From an uncultured Helicobacter sp. (GTDB lineage Bacteria; Campylobacterota; Campylobacteria; Campylobacterales; Helicobacteraceae): a stretch of DNA of 46,398 nt. The position numbers were made by a program, and so were the translations under genes. Of this stretch, positions 8,258-17,366 are shown piece after piece; positions within the stretch are counted from its first letter, which is position 1, and each line of letters starts with the position of its first letter. The notes under the pieces are model-generated. The model had not been told where the DNA came from and ran no database searches. It saw only the letters and a program-made list of their open reading frames with translations. The stretch spans positions 1-46,398 of the forward strand of contig CAMWUR010000012.1 in assembly GCA_947177485.1 (NCBI GenBank), written 5' to 3'.

Positions 8258-8802
8258 GCATTTTCCTTGTTTTCAAGAATCAACGTTTTGATGTTTGTGT
8301 TGGTGTAGATACAAATCGCACCTGCAATCAAGAGCGATTCGCGCACAAGGCTTTCTTCGTCTAGCTCGCTGTGTTTGTGCAACGCGCGCGCAGCACTCAC
8401 GGCATAGTTTCCTCCGCTGCCAATGGCAGCAATTTGCCCATCTTCTGGCTCAACAACATCGCCCGTGCCGCTTAGGATAAAGATGTGTTCCCTATCAAGC
8501 ACAATCATCATCGCTTCAAGGCGGCGAAGATATTTATCTTTGCGCCATTCTTTGGAAAAATCGATGACGGATTTCATTAAATCGCCCTTGCGATTTTCCA
8601 AGATTCTCTCGAACATATCAAAAAGCGTAAAAGCATCTGCCGTGCTACCCGCAAAGCCGCTTAGAATCTTGCCATTATAGAGCGTGCGAATCTTTGTTGC
8701 ATTGCCTTTCATCACACAATTTCCAAGTGTTACTTGCCCATCGCCGCCGATGACGGAGCGATTCTTGCCCTTGTATGCGAGTATTGTTGTCGCGTGAAAC
8801 AC
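8254..8802 (-). CDS. hslV: ATP-dependent protease proteolytic subunit HslV
   Basis: A 182-residue proteasome-like Thr peptidase. The start is a GTG at 8800-8802 after GGGGGAA, giving [13 protein letters not shown]. pylori HslV begins in a very similar way. The catalytic Thr lies in the TTI motif and would be exposed by removing the first few residues. The family blocks [27 protein letters not shown] and [16 protein letters not shown] are intact. A frame from 8922 would add 40 residues but overlaps rplI and is not credible. It starts 1 nt after the rplI stop and overlaps hslU. Confidence 0.97.
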   Translation of the reverse strand: MFHATTILAYKGKNRSVIGGDGQVTLGNCVMKGNATKIRTLYNGKILSGFAGSTADAFTLFDMFERILENRKGDLMKSVIDFSKEWRKDKYLRRLEAMMIVLDREHIFILSGTGDVVEPEDGQIAAIGSGGNYAVSAARALHKHSELDEESLVRESLLIAGAICIYTNTNIKTLILENKENA

Positions 8803-8803
8803 C

Positions 8804-9250
8804 CTATTCCCCCTGCACATCAAGCTTGATTGTCGCTTTGACACCAAGCCCAAGCTTGACTTCGAGGTCATAGAGCCCCGTGCTTTTAATCGGATTATGC
8901 AGCTCGATTCCTTTTTTGTCAATCATCACATGATGCGCTTTGTGAATGAGTTCTGCGATATGTTCCTTTGTGATTGCACCCTGCAACATGCCGTTGTTAC
9001 CCACTTTTGCATGGCAAACAACACTCTCTGCTGCGAGTTTTTTAGCAAGCGCTTCATATTCTGCCCTTTGCGCCGCTTCAACTTCAGCTTTTTTGCGTTG
9101 CTGCGCCTTGTAACGTGCAAGAATCTCGTTGGTTGCTTGCAAGGCAAGATTCTTTGCAATCAAAAAATTCATCGCATAGCCATCTTTGACATCGCAAACA
9201 TCGCCTGCCTTGCCAAGCCCCTTCACATTTTCTGTCAGCAAAACTTTCAT
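8804..9250 (-). CDS. rplI: 50S ribosomal protein L9
   Basis: A 148-residue L9 with the usual two globular domains joined by a long helix. The N-terminal domain starts [18 protein letters not shown] and includes YAMNFLI. The Lys/Gln/Ala-rich helix spans about 41-75, and the C-terminal rRNA-binding domain ends with IKLDVQGE. Located between rho and hslV, as part of one minus-strand run; Campylobacter also groups rplI with hslUV and era. Confidence 0.97.
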   Translation of the reverse strand: MKVLLTENVKGLGKAGDVCDVKDGYAMNFLIAKNLALQATNEILARYKAQQRKKAEVEAAQRAEYEALAKKLAAESVVCHAKVGNNGMLQGAITKEHIAELIHKAHHVMIDKKGIELHNPIKSTGLYDLEVKLGLGVKATIKLDVQGE

Positions 9251-9273
9251 GTATTTTCCTTTATTTGGATTGT

Positions 9274-10593
9274 TTAACCTTCATTCATGATACTCAAAAA
9301 CTCTTCATTATTTTTCGTGCCACGCATTTTGCTATACAAAAACGTGAGCGCCTCCACTTCGTTATTCATCTGCTGAATCACATTGCGCAATGTCCAGACT
9401 TTTTGCAGCTTCTCGTTACCAAGCAGAATCTCTTCTTTGCGCGTGCCCGATTTGAGAATATCCATTGCAGGATAGATTCGCCTATCGGCGATATGCCGCG
9501 CAAGCACAATCTCCGAATTGCCCGTGCCCTTAAATTCTTCAAAAATCACCTCGTCCATGCGCGAGCCCGTCTCGATGAGTGCGGTGGCGATAATCGTGAG
9601 GCTGCCGCCTTCTTCGACATTGCGCGCCGCACCGAAGAATCGCTTGGGTTTATGCAACGCATTGGCATCCACACCACCGCTTAGCACCTTGCCGCTGCTT
9701 GGCGTGGCTGTGTTGTATGCGCGCGCAAGACGCGTAATCGAATCGAGCAAAATCACGACATCACGTTTCATTTCAACACTTCGTTTTGCCTTTTCAACAA
9801 CAAGCTCGGCAACGCGGATATGGTTGATTGCTGGCACATCAAATGTCGAACTATACACCTCGCCCTTGACAGAACGTTCCATGTCGGTTACTTCTTCGGG
9901 GCGCTCGTCGACAAGAAGCACAATGAGCTCGACATCGGGGTGGTTGCGCTCGATTCCCTGCGCAAGTTCTTTCATGAGCTCGGTCTTGCCCGTTCGCGGA
10001 GGCGCGACAATCAACGCGCGCTGCCCTTTGCCGATGGGCGCGAACAAATCAAGCATTCTGCCTGTGATTTTGTTTGCGTCATATTCAAGCTTGATTTGCT
10101 GTGTGGGAAACAACGGCGTGAGATTGTCAAACAATGGGCGATTTTTCATCTCATCAACAGCTTGGTAGTTGATGGCTTCGATTTTCAGTAACGCATAGTA
10201 ACGTTCTTGGTCTTTGGGTGGGCGCACTTGCCCCGTAACAAGGTCGCCGCTGCGCAATGCAAAACGGCGAATCTGCGTGTTGCTCACATACGCATCGTTT
10301 TGCGAATCCGAGAGATTCTCGTTCATCGCACGCAAGAAGCCATGCCCCTCGCTCGAAACCTCGAGAATGCCCGTGAAGAGGATATAACCGCCCTTGCTCA
10401 CTTGCGATTTGAGAATCTCAAATATCAACTCTTGTCGGCGATATTCTTGGGGGTTTTCAACCCCGAGTTCATTGGCAATTTTGAGAATCTGCTCCATTGG
10501 TTTGGCACGTAATTCTTCAATCTTGTAGCCCTCAACCGGTGTGTGTGTCCGAACCTTTCCGTTCTTTTCTTTTGGAGTGCTGCTTTCACCCAT
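9274..10593 (-). CDS. rho: Transcription termination factor Rho
   Basis: A 439-residue hexameric RNA helicase. The first ~30 residues are a charged variable leader, then the OB-fold RNA-binding domain (about 55-140), then the RecA-like motor with Walker [11 protein letters not shown] near residue 198 and Walker [15 protein letters not shown]. The Q-loop/R-loop region follows ([21 protein letters not shown]). Length fits bacterial Rho without a large insertion. First gene of the run down to yhcH, with 23 nt to rplI. The divergent upstream region (10594-10748) holds a candidate promoter and a hairpin. Confidence 0.98.
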   Translation of the reverse strand: MGESSTPKEKNGKVRTHTPVEGYKIEELRAKPMEQILKIANELGVENPQEYRRQELIFEILKSQVSKGGYILFTGILEVSSEGHGFLRAMNENLSDSQNDAYVSNTQIRRFALRSGDLVTGQVRPPKDQERYYALLKIEAINYQAVDEMKNRPLFDNLTPLFPTQQIKLEYDANKITGRMLDLFAPIGKGQRALIVAPPRTGKTELMKELAQGIERNHPDVELIVLLVDERPEEVTDMERSVKGEVYSSTFDVPAINHIRVAELVVEKAKRSVEMKRDVVILLDSITRLARAYNTATPSSGKVLSGGVDANALHKPKRFFGAARNVEEGGSLTIIATALIETGSRMDEVIFEEFKGTGNSEIVLARHIADRRIYPAMDILKSGTRKEEILLGNEKLQKVWTLRNVIQQMNNEVEALTFLYSKMRGTKNNEEFLSIMNEG

Positions 10594-10646
10594 ATTTTGG
10601 AATCCTTTTTGCTTAGGAGTGATTATTGAGTATGGCTGTGGATTTT

Positions 10647-10683
10647 TCCACCTCTTGTGGAGTTTTAGAATTGTAGTCTAAAA
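10647..10683. promoter_or_regulatory. Divergent rho / zincin-gene control region with palindrome and hairpin
   Basis: TTTTAGA (10663-10669) and TCTAAAA (10677-10683) form a perfect 7-bp inverted repeat with a 7-base spacer. On the minus strand a TACAAT (10670-10675) lies within the spacer and could be the rho -10 box, giving a leader of about 70 nt. That leader would contain a second hairpin, TCCAC/GTGGA at 10647-10651 and 10656-10660. The palindrome could be an operator or a second hairpin; nothing decides between these. Confidence 0.35.
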
Positions 10684-10691
10684 GCCGATAC

Positions 10692-10720
10692 TTGTCAAGG
10701 GCATAGTCTTTTGCTATAAT
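10692..10720 (+). promoter_or_regulatory. Sigma-70 promoter of the 10749 gene
   Basis: TTGTCA (10692-10697), 17-base spacer, TATAAT (10715-10720) with TGC in front of the -10 (TTGCTATAAT). AAGGAGG at 10736-10742 then serves the ATG at 10749. The most complete promoter in the window, having both boxes and an extended -10. Confidence 0.8.
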
Positions 10721-10748
10721 ATCAGTACAAACAACAAGGAGGTTTATC

Positions 10749-11861
10749 ATGCGAGTTGCAAACATCTACCCAACAGTGCCGCTGGCAAATAGTGGGGCGA
10801 TTACTGCGGTATCGCCCGTTTCTGCTGCGTCTTTTGAAAATGCGCTGCAAGCGCGTGATTGGTGGGACGTTGTCTCCTCTCAACTCGGTACGCGCGTTAC
10901 GGATATGTTGCGCGATAGTCTCTATGGCAACAATTTTCAAGTTCCTAGCGAGCCTACGCGGTTGAGCACCGAAGAGCTTTTACGTTTCACACTCGAAAAC
11001 GAGATTCGTCAATCCCAAATCCAACAACGCATTTTCAACCAAGAATTGCAAGAACAAAACCAGCAAATCAAAATTGCACAAATCTATGCCAAATCAGATT
11101 TATGGCTTGCCGAAAAAGACCGGCTTGAACGAGAAAAAGAAGCACAAAAAGAGGCTGAATTGCGTGTGCTTGCCCGTTCGCAAGGCGTCGAATCAACAGC
11201 TGTCTCAACACATAACGACACGCAACAGGCAGCCACAGCAGCACAAGCGCCAGCGCAGCCAACGCAGGCTTTAGGCACAGAATCTGCTGCTATTAGCGCC
11301 ATTGCGCCTCTGAATGAGCAAGCAGACCAAGACAATTTGGGCAATACCGAAGAAGATTCGGATTCCAAAAATGACACAAACGACCCGACAGCCATTATCG
11401 GCAAAGATGGCGAGGAATTGAGCGATGCGGAAAAACGCCTCGTTAGCGAGCTTTCAAGCATCGACACCAAAGTGCACGAACATGAAAACGCACATCTTGC
11501 AGCCGCCGGTGGACTCGCGCAAGGCGGGGCGAATTATAGCTATACCGAAGGACCAGATGGCAAACTCTATGCCACAGCGGGCGAAGTCTCGATTGATACA
11601 AGCTCAACAGGAGACGCGCAAAAAGATGTGCAAAAAGCACAACAAATCCAAGCGGCAGCGATGGCACCAGCCGACCCAAGCCCACAAGATTATCGCGTTG
11701 CAGCCGATGCTGCTATTATGCAAATGGAAGCACAGCTCAAAGTCAGCGAAGAACTTAGCGCGGAATTGCGCAAAACAGAGGGCGTGAAGCTTTACCAAGA
11801 AAATATGGACTTTTTTGAGCGCGAACGTAGTGCGCCCCGTTCCTTTCAGGCTGTTGCGTGA
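10749..11861 (+). CDS. Putative metalloprotease-like protein, CJM1_0395/SprA-related family
   Basis: A 370-residue protein without a signal peptide. Residues 1-75 look ordered, 80-140 are strongly helical (Gln/Glu/Lys rich), and 145-225 are low-complexity (Ala/Gln/Asp/Asn), probably a disordered linker. A conserved C-terminal domain (about 225-355) begins EKRLVSELSSIDTKVHEHENAH. His245-Glu-Asn-Ala-His249 is an HExxH zinc-protease motif, followed by AAAGGLAQGGANYSYTEGPDGK and AMAPADPSPQDYRVAADA. This C-terminal block is typical of a family annotated in Campylobacter as a putative metalloprotease; proteolysis has not, to my knowledge, been shown. It has its own strong promoter, and its stop overlaps the truD start. 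Confidence 0.78.
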   Translation: MRVANIYPTVPLANSGAITAVSPVSAASFENALQARDWWDVVSSQLGTRVTDMLRDSLYGNNFQVPSEPTRLSTEELLRFTLENEIRQSQIQQRIFNQELQEQNQQIKIAQIYAKSDLWLAEKDRLEREKEAQKEAELRVLARSQGVESTAVSTHNDTQQAATAAQAPAQPTQALGTESAAISAIAPLNEQADQDNLGNTEEDSDSKNDTNDPTAIIGKDGEELSDAEKRLVSELSSIDTKVHEHENAHLAAAGGLAQGGANYSYTEGPDGKLYATAGEVSIDTSSTGDAQKDVQKAQQIQAAAMAPADPSPQDYRVAADAAIMQMEAQLKVSEELSAELRKTEGVKLYQENMDFFERERSAPRSFQAVA

Positions 11862-12958
11862 CGCGCATTGGGTTGCTGACGCACGCCCCCATTTCGCTCT
11901 ATTTTCGACCGAGTGCCCGAGACTTTGTCGTGCAAGAGATTCCGCTCTATCCGCCTAGCGGGTATGGCGAACATCTCTATGTGCATGTGCGCAAAAAGTC
12001 TCTTAGCACACCCGAGTTGCTCAAGATTCTTTGTTCCTCTCTTGGAATCAAGCAGAATCTTGTCGGCTATGCAGGGCTTAAAGACAAGCATGCATTGAGT
12101 ATGCAATACATCACACTTCCTCAACAATATCGCGCAAAACTCGAATCGTTCACGCATCCTCTTATCAAGATTTTGAACATCGACCAACATCACAATAAAC
12201 TGCGCATTGGACATTTACGAGGAAATCGTTTTTTTATGCGGCTCAAAAAGCTTGATATGGCAAACGCAACAAAATTGCAATCTGTTTTGGAGATTCTTCG
12301 CCAGCAAGGCTTTGCAAATTATTTTGGCTACCAACGTTTTGGTAACAATGGCACAAATTACACCATTGCGCAAGAGATGCTTGCAGGTGCTTGCAAGATT
12401 CGCAACAAAGCAAAAGCGCAATTCTTTCTTTCAGCTCTCCAAAGTCATTTTTTTAATGTATGGCTTTCAAAGCGAATCCAGCTTTCACGTACATTTGCTG
12501 CATGTGGTCTCAACGAAACTTTGCAGCTCTATCAGTCGCTACAATTTTGTGCGCAAGATTGGACACAAGAACATCCTTTTATACTGCTCAAAGGCGATGT
12601 TATGGGGCACTATCCCTTAGGCAAGCTATTCTATGCGCACATGATATGCGAAGAGAGTTGTCGCTTTTTGCGACATGATATTGCGCCAACAGGACTTCTA
12701 GCAGGGCGCAAGACAATGCTTGCACAAGATAATGCCGCTTTGTTTGAAGATGCGACACAAGATTTCGGGCAACAGGGCAGCAGGCGCTTTGCATGGGTTT
12801 TTGCTGATGAGATAGAATTTGAATATATACCACAAGAAGCGCATGGACACTTGCATTTCACGCTCCCAAAGGGGAGCTATGCTTCAGTCTTTTTGGAGCA
12901 ATTATGCAATCAAGAACAGGTATTTGACGCACCTAATAATTTTGCACAAAGCGACTGA
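11858..12958 (+). CDS. truD: tRNA pseudouridine(13) synthase TruD
   Basis: A 366-residue enzyme that converts U13 of tRNA-Glu type tRNAs to pseudouridine. The catalytic-Asp motif GLKDKHALSMQY (about 72-83) is intact, and the N-terminal RDFVVQEIPLY and central FANYFGYQRFG blocks match the TruD family. Start is GTG at 11858, overlapping the previous stop as GTGA. The 3' end runs 26 bases into the convergent aminotransferase gene (12933-12958). Confidence 0.95.
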   Translation: MTRIGLLTHAPISLYFRPSARDFVVQEIPLYPPSGYGEHLYVHVRKKSLSTPELLKILCSSLGIKQNLVGYAGLKDKHALSMQYITLPQQYRAKLESFTHPLIKILNIDQHHNKLRIGHLRGNRFFMRLKKLDMANATKLQSVLEILRQQGFANYFGYQRFGNNGTNYTIAQEMLAGACKIRNKAKAQFFLSALQSHFFNVWLSKRIQLSRTFAACGLNETLQLYQSLQFCAQDWTQEHPFILLKGDVMGHYPLGKLFYAHMICEESCRFLRHDIAPTGLLAGRKTMLAQDNAALFEDATQDFGQQGSRRFAWVFADEIEFEYIPQEAHGHLHFTLPKGSYASVFLEQLCNQEQVFDAPNNFAQSD

Positions 12959-14099
12959 TACGTTCGATTCCTTGTATGATAGACTGCAAATCTGTTGCAA
13001 ACGAAAAACGGAAATAGCCGTCCATTCCAAATCCAGAGCCCGGAACAACAGCGACTCCTTCTTTTTCAAGCAACGCCTTGCAAAAACGCATGGAATCGGA
13101 TTCTATCTTACTCATATTGACAAAGATATAAAATGCGCCGCTAGGCTTGACAACCGACAAACCAGCAATGGCATTAAACTTCTCAACGGCAATATCGCGC
13201 CGCTTACAAAACTCTTTGCGCATTGCTTCGATTTCAGAATCGATTCGTCCATCAAGAGCAGCAATCGCTGCTTTTTGGGTGATAGAGTTAATATTAGATG
13301 TACATTGACTTTGAAGATTATCCATTAATTTGATAAGCTTTTTATCTTTTGAGGCGCAATACCCCATCCGCCAACCTGTCATGGCTGCAGATTTACTCAC
13401 GCCATTGACAGTAATTGTGCGATGCAATAAATCTTCAGTTGCTGATGCAGTTGCACAAAATTCTCCTTCAAAAAGAAGTTTTTCGTACATTTCATCGCTC
13501 ACAACCCAAATATCTGTGCCCTCAAGAACCTTGCTAAGTGCAGCAAGCTCATCGCGGCTATACACAGAACCTGTAGGATTTGAAGGGGAATTCAAGATGA
13601 GCATTTTAGTGCGAGACGTGAGAGCAGCTCGCAATTGTTCAGGTGTGATTTTGAATGCATGCGCATCGCTTGTCGGAAGAAAAATAGGTTTGCCGCCATG
13701 GTACTTCACCAATTCAGGATAGGTAACCCAAAACGGAACAGGAATCAATACTTCATCATCATGGTCAATCAACGCCGCACAAATATTAAACAGCGAATGC
13801 TTTGCACCATTGCTCACTAAAACTTCCGAGCGCTCATAGCTCAATGCATTTTCGCGTTTGAGTTTTGCGATAATCGCATCTTTGAGTTCAGGGATTCCGC
13901 TCACAGCTGTATATTTGGTAAAGCCCGTATTGATAGCGTCTATTGCCATGCTTTTAACATTTTGAGGCGTATCAAAATCAGGCTCGCCGGCAGAAAAGGA
14001 TAAAATATCCCGCCCTTTTGCTTTTAGCTCGCGTGCAAGGGAGCTCACAGCGATTGTTACAGATTCTTCAAGCGTTTGAACGCGATGAGAATATTGCAT
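12933..14099 (-). CDS. aspC: Aspartate aminotransferase (class I, PLP-dependent)
   Basis: A 388-residue fold-type I aminotransferase of the Igamma (thermophile/AspB) subgroup. Seen: the substrate-binding SAGEPDFDTP (about 36-45), NSPSNPTG (about 169-176), the PLP-Lys in VNGVSKSAAMTGWRMGY (about 232-248), and the carboxylate-binding Arg in FRFSFA near the C-terminus. It would interconvert aspartate/2-oxoglutarate and oxaloacetate/glutamate in the cytoplasm; broader specificity is possible. It stands alone, ends inside truD, and is separated from rplQ by 115 bases in which I see no clear terminator or confident promoter. Confidence 0.92.
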   Translation of the reverse strand: MQYSHRVQTLEESVTIAVSSLARELKAKGRDILSFSAGEPDFDTPQNVKSMAIDAINTGFTKYTAVSGIPELKDAIIAKLKRENALSYERSEVLVSNGAKHSLFNICAALIDHDDEVLIPVPFWVTYPELVKYHGGKPIFLPTSDAHAFKITPEQLRAALTSRTKMLILNSPSNPTGSVYSRDELAALSKVLEGTDIWVVSDEMYEKLLFEGEFCATASATEDLLHRTITVNGVSKSAAMTGWRMGYCASKDKKLIKLMDNLQSQCTSNINSITQKAAIAALDGRIDSEIEAMRKEFCKRRDIAVEKFNAIAGLSVVKPSGAFYIFVNMSKIESDSMRFCKALLEKEGVAVVPGSGFGMDGYFRFSFATDLQSIIQGIERISRFVQNY

Positions 14100-14214
14100 T
14101 GTCCTCTCCTATTCCTTAATTTCTGCTAATCCCCGCAAAATATTAATGCCCGCAACCTTTTAACAACAAAACGTAAAAGCACAATTTTATCGTAACCGCG
14201 AAAACTCACAAAAC

Positions 14215-14565
14215 CTAGACAAGTTCGATAAACGCCATAGAGGCAGCATCACCCTTGCGAAATTGTGTGCGCACAATACGTGTATAGCCACCATTGCGTC
14301 CTTGATATTTCGGAGCAATCTCGGCAACAAGTTTTTGTGTGGATTCTTTATCTTGCAAAGCAGCAAACACAGCACGATGAGCATTAAAATCACCACCTCT
14401 TGCTCGCGTCAAAAGACGTTCAAAATAACTCTGCAATTCTTTTGCTTTCATCAAAGTTGTCTCGATTTTGCCATGTCGCACAAGAGCAATAGAAAGATTG
14501 CGCAAAAGTGCCTTGCGATGTGCTGATGTTCTCCCGAGCTTCCTATAACCATGTTGATGTCTCAT
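14215..14565 (-). CDS. rplQ: 50S ribosomal protein L17
   Basis: A 116-residue L17 starting [19 protein letters not shown], the invariant family opening, with the [11 protein letters not shown] and [18 protein letters not shown] blocks. Last gene of the long ribosomal cluster, 11 nt after rpoA. No strong hairpin plus T-run follows its stop, so where the cluster transcript ends is not clear. Confidence 0.98.
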   Translation of the reverse strand: MRHQHGYRKLGRTSAHRKALLRNLSIALVRHGKIETTLMKAKELQSYFERLLTRARGGDFNAHRAVFAALQDKESTQKLVAEIAPKYQGRNGGYTRIVRTQFRKGDAASMAFIELV

Positions 14566-14576
14566 TCTGTTATCCT

Positions 14577-15575
14577 TTATTTCAATTTTGCTAGTCGCTT
14601 TTGCAAAGTCGCTAACGTTTCAGGAGAGACGTTGTTTCCACCAATAGGATAACCTATCTCTTCCATTTTTTCTTTGATTTCGTCCGTTGACTTTTTGCCA
14701 AGATTCTTAACCTCTTTGAGTTCCGATTCTGTCATCAGAACAATCTCGCCGATATACTTGATGTTCGCCCTATCCAAACAATTAAATGAACGTGCACTAA
14801 GATTTAGTGTTTCAACTTTTTGCAACAAATCTCGCATCTCTTTGCCATCATTGAGAGCATCATATTGTTCTCCGCCCACATTCCATTCGCTATTAAAAAC
14901 AGAAAGTTGTTTTTGCATAACATTCAAGGCATTATTAAATGCAGACATTGGGTCAATTTGTCCATCTGTCTGAATTTCGAGAACGATTTTTTCGAAAGTT
15001 GGGTCATCTTCTACAAGGAAATTCTCAATTTCATAGGTTACCTTTTTTACAGGGGTAAAGTAGGCATCAAGCGGGATATATCCTTCGGGCACAAGAGGAC
15101 GAATATCTTCGCTAGGTACATAGCCAATCCCTTTTTCAACTACAAGAGAAAAATTGAAATTGCCATTTTCATTGATTGTCGCAAGATATTGCTCGGGTGT
15201 TACAACCTCAAGGTCATCTGTATTTAAGTCGCTACCCTTGAGAACCTTTGGTCCAGCAAAGTGATAATCCACAACAATTTTTTGCATCGAATCATCTTTA
15301 ATCTTAAAGCGAATTGATTTAAGATTTGCAATAAAGAGTGTAACATCTTCCATCATTCCACGTAACGAATCAAATTCATGTGTAACACCATCAATCCGCA
15401 ACGCCGTAGGGGCATAGCCCACAGAACTACCCAATAAAAGGCGTTTGAGTGGATGTGCAACGGTAACGGCATATCCTGCCTCAAAAGGATAAGCAAAGAT
15501 TCGTGTTCTATTGCTGTCCAACTCTTCAACCACAATCTCTGTGGGTGTGTGTGGTGCAATCTTAATTGTCCTCAT
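14577..15575 (-). CDS. rpoA: RNA polymerase alpha subunit
   Basis: A 332-residue alpha subunit. The N-terminal assembly domain includes [23 protein letters not shown] (split here by family variation), and the C-terminal domain from about residue 255 has [16 protein letters not shown] and the helix-hairpin-helix [19 protein letters not shown] that contacts upstream DNA and regulators. Length is typical for epsilonproteobacteria. Sits between rpsD and rplQ, 11 nt from each. Confidence 0.98.
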   Translation of the reverse strand: MRTIKIAPHTPTEIVVEELDSNRTRIFAYPFEAGYAVTVAHPLKRLLLGSSVGYAPTALRIDGVTHEFDSLRGMMEDVTLFIANLKSIRFKIKDDSMQKIVVDYHFAGPKVLKGSDLNTDDLEVVTPEQYLATINENGNFNFSLVVEKGIGYVPSEDIRPLVPEGYIPLDAYFTPVKKVTYEIENFLVEDDPTFEKIVLEIQTDGQIDPMSAFNNALNVMQKQLSVFNSEWNVGGEQYDALNDGKEMRDLLQKVETLNLSARSFNCLDRANIKYIGEIVLMTESELKEVKNLGKKSTDEIKEKMEEIGYPIGGNNVSPETLATLQKRLAKLK

Positions 15576-15586
15576 GAATTTACCTT

Positions 15587-16213
15587 TTATTTTGAATACA
15601 ACTCAACAATCAAACGTTCTTTGATAGGAATCGTAATTTCTTCACGTTCTGGAATACGTGCAAAGATTCCAAAAATCTTTTCTTGGTCAACATCAACCCA
15701 CGCAACAATGCCTGTTTGGTGTGTGAGCTCAATCGCTCGCTTGATTTGAACATTTGTCTTTGAACGTTCTTTGATTTCCACTTTTGAACCGGGCTCAACC
15801 ATAGCCGAAGGAATATTGACTTTTTTACCATTTACAAGGATATGACCATGTGTAACAAGTTGTCTAGCGAATCGTCTTGTTGTGGCAAATCCCATACGAT
15901 AGACGACATTATCCAAGCGACTTTCGAGCAAAGTGACCAAAAGTTCTCCTGTATTGCCCTCTCGCCTACTTGCTTCTCGGAAAATACTGCGAAACTGCCG
16001 TTCGGAGATTCCATAAAGCATTTTTGCCTTTTGTTTTTCATGGAGCTGCAATGCATAATCAGAAGGCTTTGCACGTCTTTGTCCATGTTGCCCTGGTCCA
16101 TAATGCCGTCTTTCGACAGCAGATTTGCCTGCCAATCTACGCTCGCCTTTGAGAAACAATGAAACATCAAAACGTCTTTCAATTTTCTCAACGGGTCCTC
16201 TATATCGTGCCAT
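15587..16213 (-). CDS. rpsD: 30S ribosomal protein S4
   Basis: A 208-residue primary 16S-binding protein. It starts [16 protein letters not shown], contains [10 protein letters not shown], and has the S4 RNA-binding domain around [26 protein letters not shown] (about 97-125). The N-terminus has no cysteine cluster, so this is a zinc-free S4. Followed by rpoA as in most bacteria, where S4 can autoregulate the operon. Confidence 0.98.
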   Translation of the reverse strand: MARYRGPVEKIERRFDVSLFLKGERRLAGKSAVERRHYGPGQHGQRRAKPSDYALQLHEKQKAKMLYGISERQFRSIFREASRREGNTGELLVTLLESRLDNVVYRMGFATTRRFARQLVTHGHILVNGKKVNIPSAMVEPGSKVEIKERSKTNVQIKRAIELTHQTGIVAWVDVDQEKIFGIFARIPEREEITIPIKERLIVELYSK

Positions 16214-16222
16214 TTTGTCTCC

Positions 16223-16615
16223 TTATACTCTACGTCTTTTAGGTGGTCTGCAACCATTATGTGGCAAAGGCGTAATATTTTTAAACCACAAAACCTTGAT
16301 GCCATCAATTGTGCCAAGACTTTTTACAGCTGTTTCACTACCGCTACCAGGACCTTGAACTTTAACGCCTAGCTCCTTGATTCCACATTCTTTTGCTTTC
16401 ATAACAGCATTCTCAACCGCTTGTTGCGCTGCATACGGTGTAGATTTTTTACTGCCTTTAAAACCCAAAGCGCCTGCTGTACTCCAACAAAGCACGTTGC
16501 CCATTTCATCAGTTATTGTTACACTCGTGTTATTGAATGTGGCAGCAATATAAATAATGCCACGAGCAATATTTTTCTTTGCTGCTTTCTTTTTAATATT
16601 TTTTTTCGTTGCCAT
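16223..16615 (-). CDS. rpsK: 30S ribosomal protein S11
   Basis: A 130-residue S11. The basic N-terminus is rich in Lys and Ala, then come [18 protein letters not shown] and [17 protein letters not shown], and the C-terminal [10 protein letters not shown] contacting 16S rRNA is intact. Nine bases to rpsD. Confidence 0.98.
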   Translation of the reverse strand: MATKKNIKKKAAKKNIARGIIYIAATFNNTSVTITDEMGNVLCWSTAGALGFKGSKKSTPYAAQQAVENAVMKAKECGIKELGVKVQGPGSGSETAVKSLGTIDGIKVLWFKNITPLPHNGCRPPKRRRV

Positions 16616-16623
16616 GCTTATCC

Positions 16624-16992
16624 TTATTTGCTTGCGCTACCCACAGTTTTTCGTTTGCCCTTGCGGGTACGCGCATTGTTTTTTGTGGTCTGTCCACGCA
16701 CGGGAAGTCCTTTGCGATGACGCAGACCACGATAGTTTCCAAGATCCATCAAAGCCTTGATGTCCATTGTTACTTTCTTTCGCAAATCACCTTCAACCAT
16801 GCAATGTTCTTGAATCCACTTACTGATTGTCGAAACTTCTGACTCGCTCAAATCTTGCACTCGTTTATTAAAGGAGATATTGACCCCCTTTAAAATATCT
16901 CTTGAAGTTTTCAAGCCAATTCCGTAAATATAAGTAAGGGCATACTCCACTCGCTTTTTCTTTGGTAAATCAACGCCAGCAATACGTGCCAT
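16624..16992 (-). CDS. rpsM: 30S ribosomal protein S13
   Basis: A 122-residue S13 from the 30S head. It begins [22 protein letters not shown], has a helix-two-turn-helix core, then the [25 protein letters not shown] tail (split in the family as [14 protein letters not shown] and TKNNART) that reaches the tRNA sites. Three bases after rpmJ. Confidence 0.98.
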   Translation of the reverse strand: MARIAGVDLPKKKRVEYALTYIYGIGLKTSRDILKGVNISFNKRVQDLSESEVSTISKWIQEHCMVEGDLRKKVTMDIKALMDLGNYRGLRHRKGLPVRGQTTKNNARTRKGKRKTVGSASK

Positions 16993-16995
16993 TTT

Positions 16996-17109
16996 TTATC
17001 CTTGTCTTTGTTTGTGTTTGGGTGTAATGCAAATCACGCGCACAATGCCCTTACGCTTGATAATTTTGCATTTATCACACATTTTTTTTACAGATGGTCT
17101 TACTTTCAT
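16996..17109 (-). CDS. rpmJ: 50S ribosomal protein L36
   Basis: A 37-residue protein read by eye from the ATG at 17107-17109 to TAA at 16996-16998, beginning [15 protein letters not shown]. It has the zinc ligands Cys11, Cys14 and Cys27 plus a later His in the CITPKH segment, so it is the zinc-binding (C+) form of L36. It sits between infA (11 nt) and rpsM (3 nt), its usual place. Confidence 0.95.
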   Translation of the reverse strand: MKVRPSVKKMCDKCKIIKRKGIVRVICITPKHKQRQG

Positions 17110-17120
17110 TTTGACTCCTT

Positions 17121-17363
17121 TTATTTATGTCGATATACAATTCTTCCCTTATCAAGACTATATGGCGTCAATTCTACGTCCACTTTGTCTCCAGGGAGAA
17201 TCTTGATATAATGCATGCGCATACGTCCTGCGATATGGCACAATATCACATGTTTATTATTCTCAAGCTCTACCCGAAAAGTCGCATTGGGCAATGCTTC
17301 TACAACTTTGCCAACAACTTCGATGATATCTTTCTCCTTTTTAGGAGTATTGTGCTTTGCCAT
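17121..17363 (-). CDS. infA: Translation initiation factor IF-1
   Basis: An 80-residue S1-like OB-fold protein that blocks the A site during initiation. The core matches IF-1 ([44 protein letters not shown]). Common IF-1 is about 72 residues; here the N-terminus has about eight extra residues (the first ten are [10 protein letters not shown]). The ATG follows GGGAG with a six-base spacer, and there is no later ATG before the core, so the extension appears real. Confidence 0.97.
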   Translation of the reverse strand: MAKHNTPKKEKDIIEVVGKVVEALPNATFRVELENNKHVILCHIAGRMRMHYIKILPGDKVDVELTPYSLDKGRIVYRHK

Positions 17364-17366
17364 AGA

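Noticed and set aside
8803-8922. A 40-residue N-terminal extension of HslV
   Set aside because: It lies inside rplI, and the GTG at 8802 with GGGGGAA gives the family-typical start.
9518-10168. A 216-codon plus-strand frame opposite rho
   Set aside because: Shadow of the well-supported rho gene; Ser/Arg-rich composition typical of antisense frames.
14100-14214. A rho-independent terminator after rplQ
   Set aside because: No stem of useful length followed by T bases was found in the gap.
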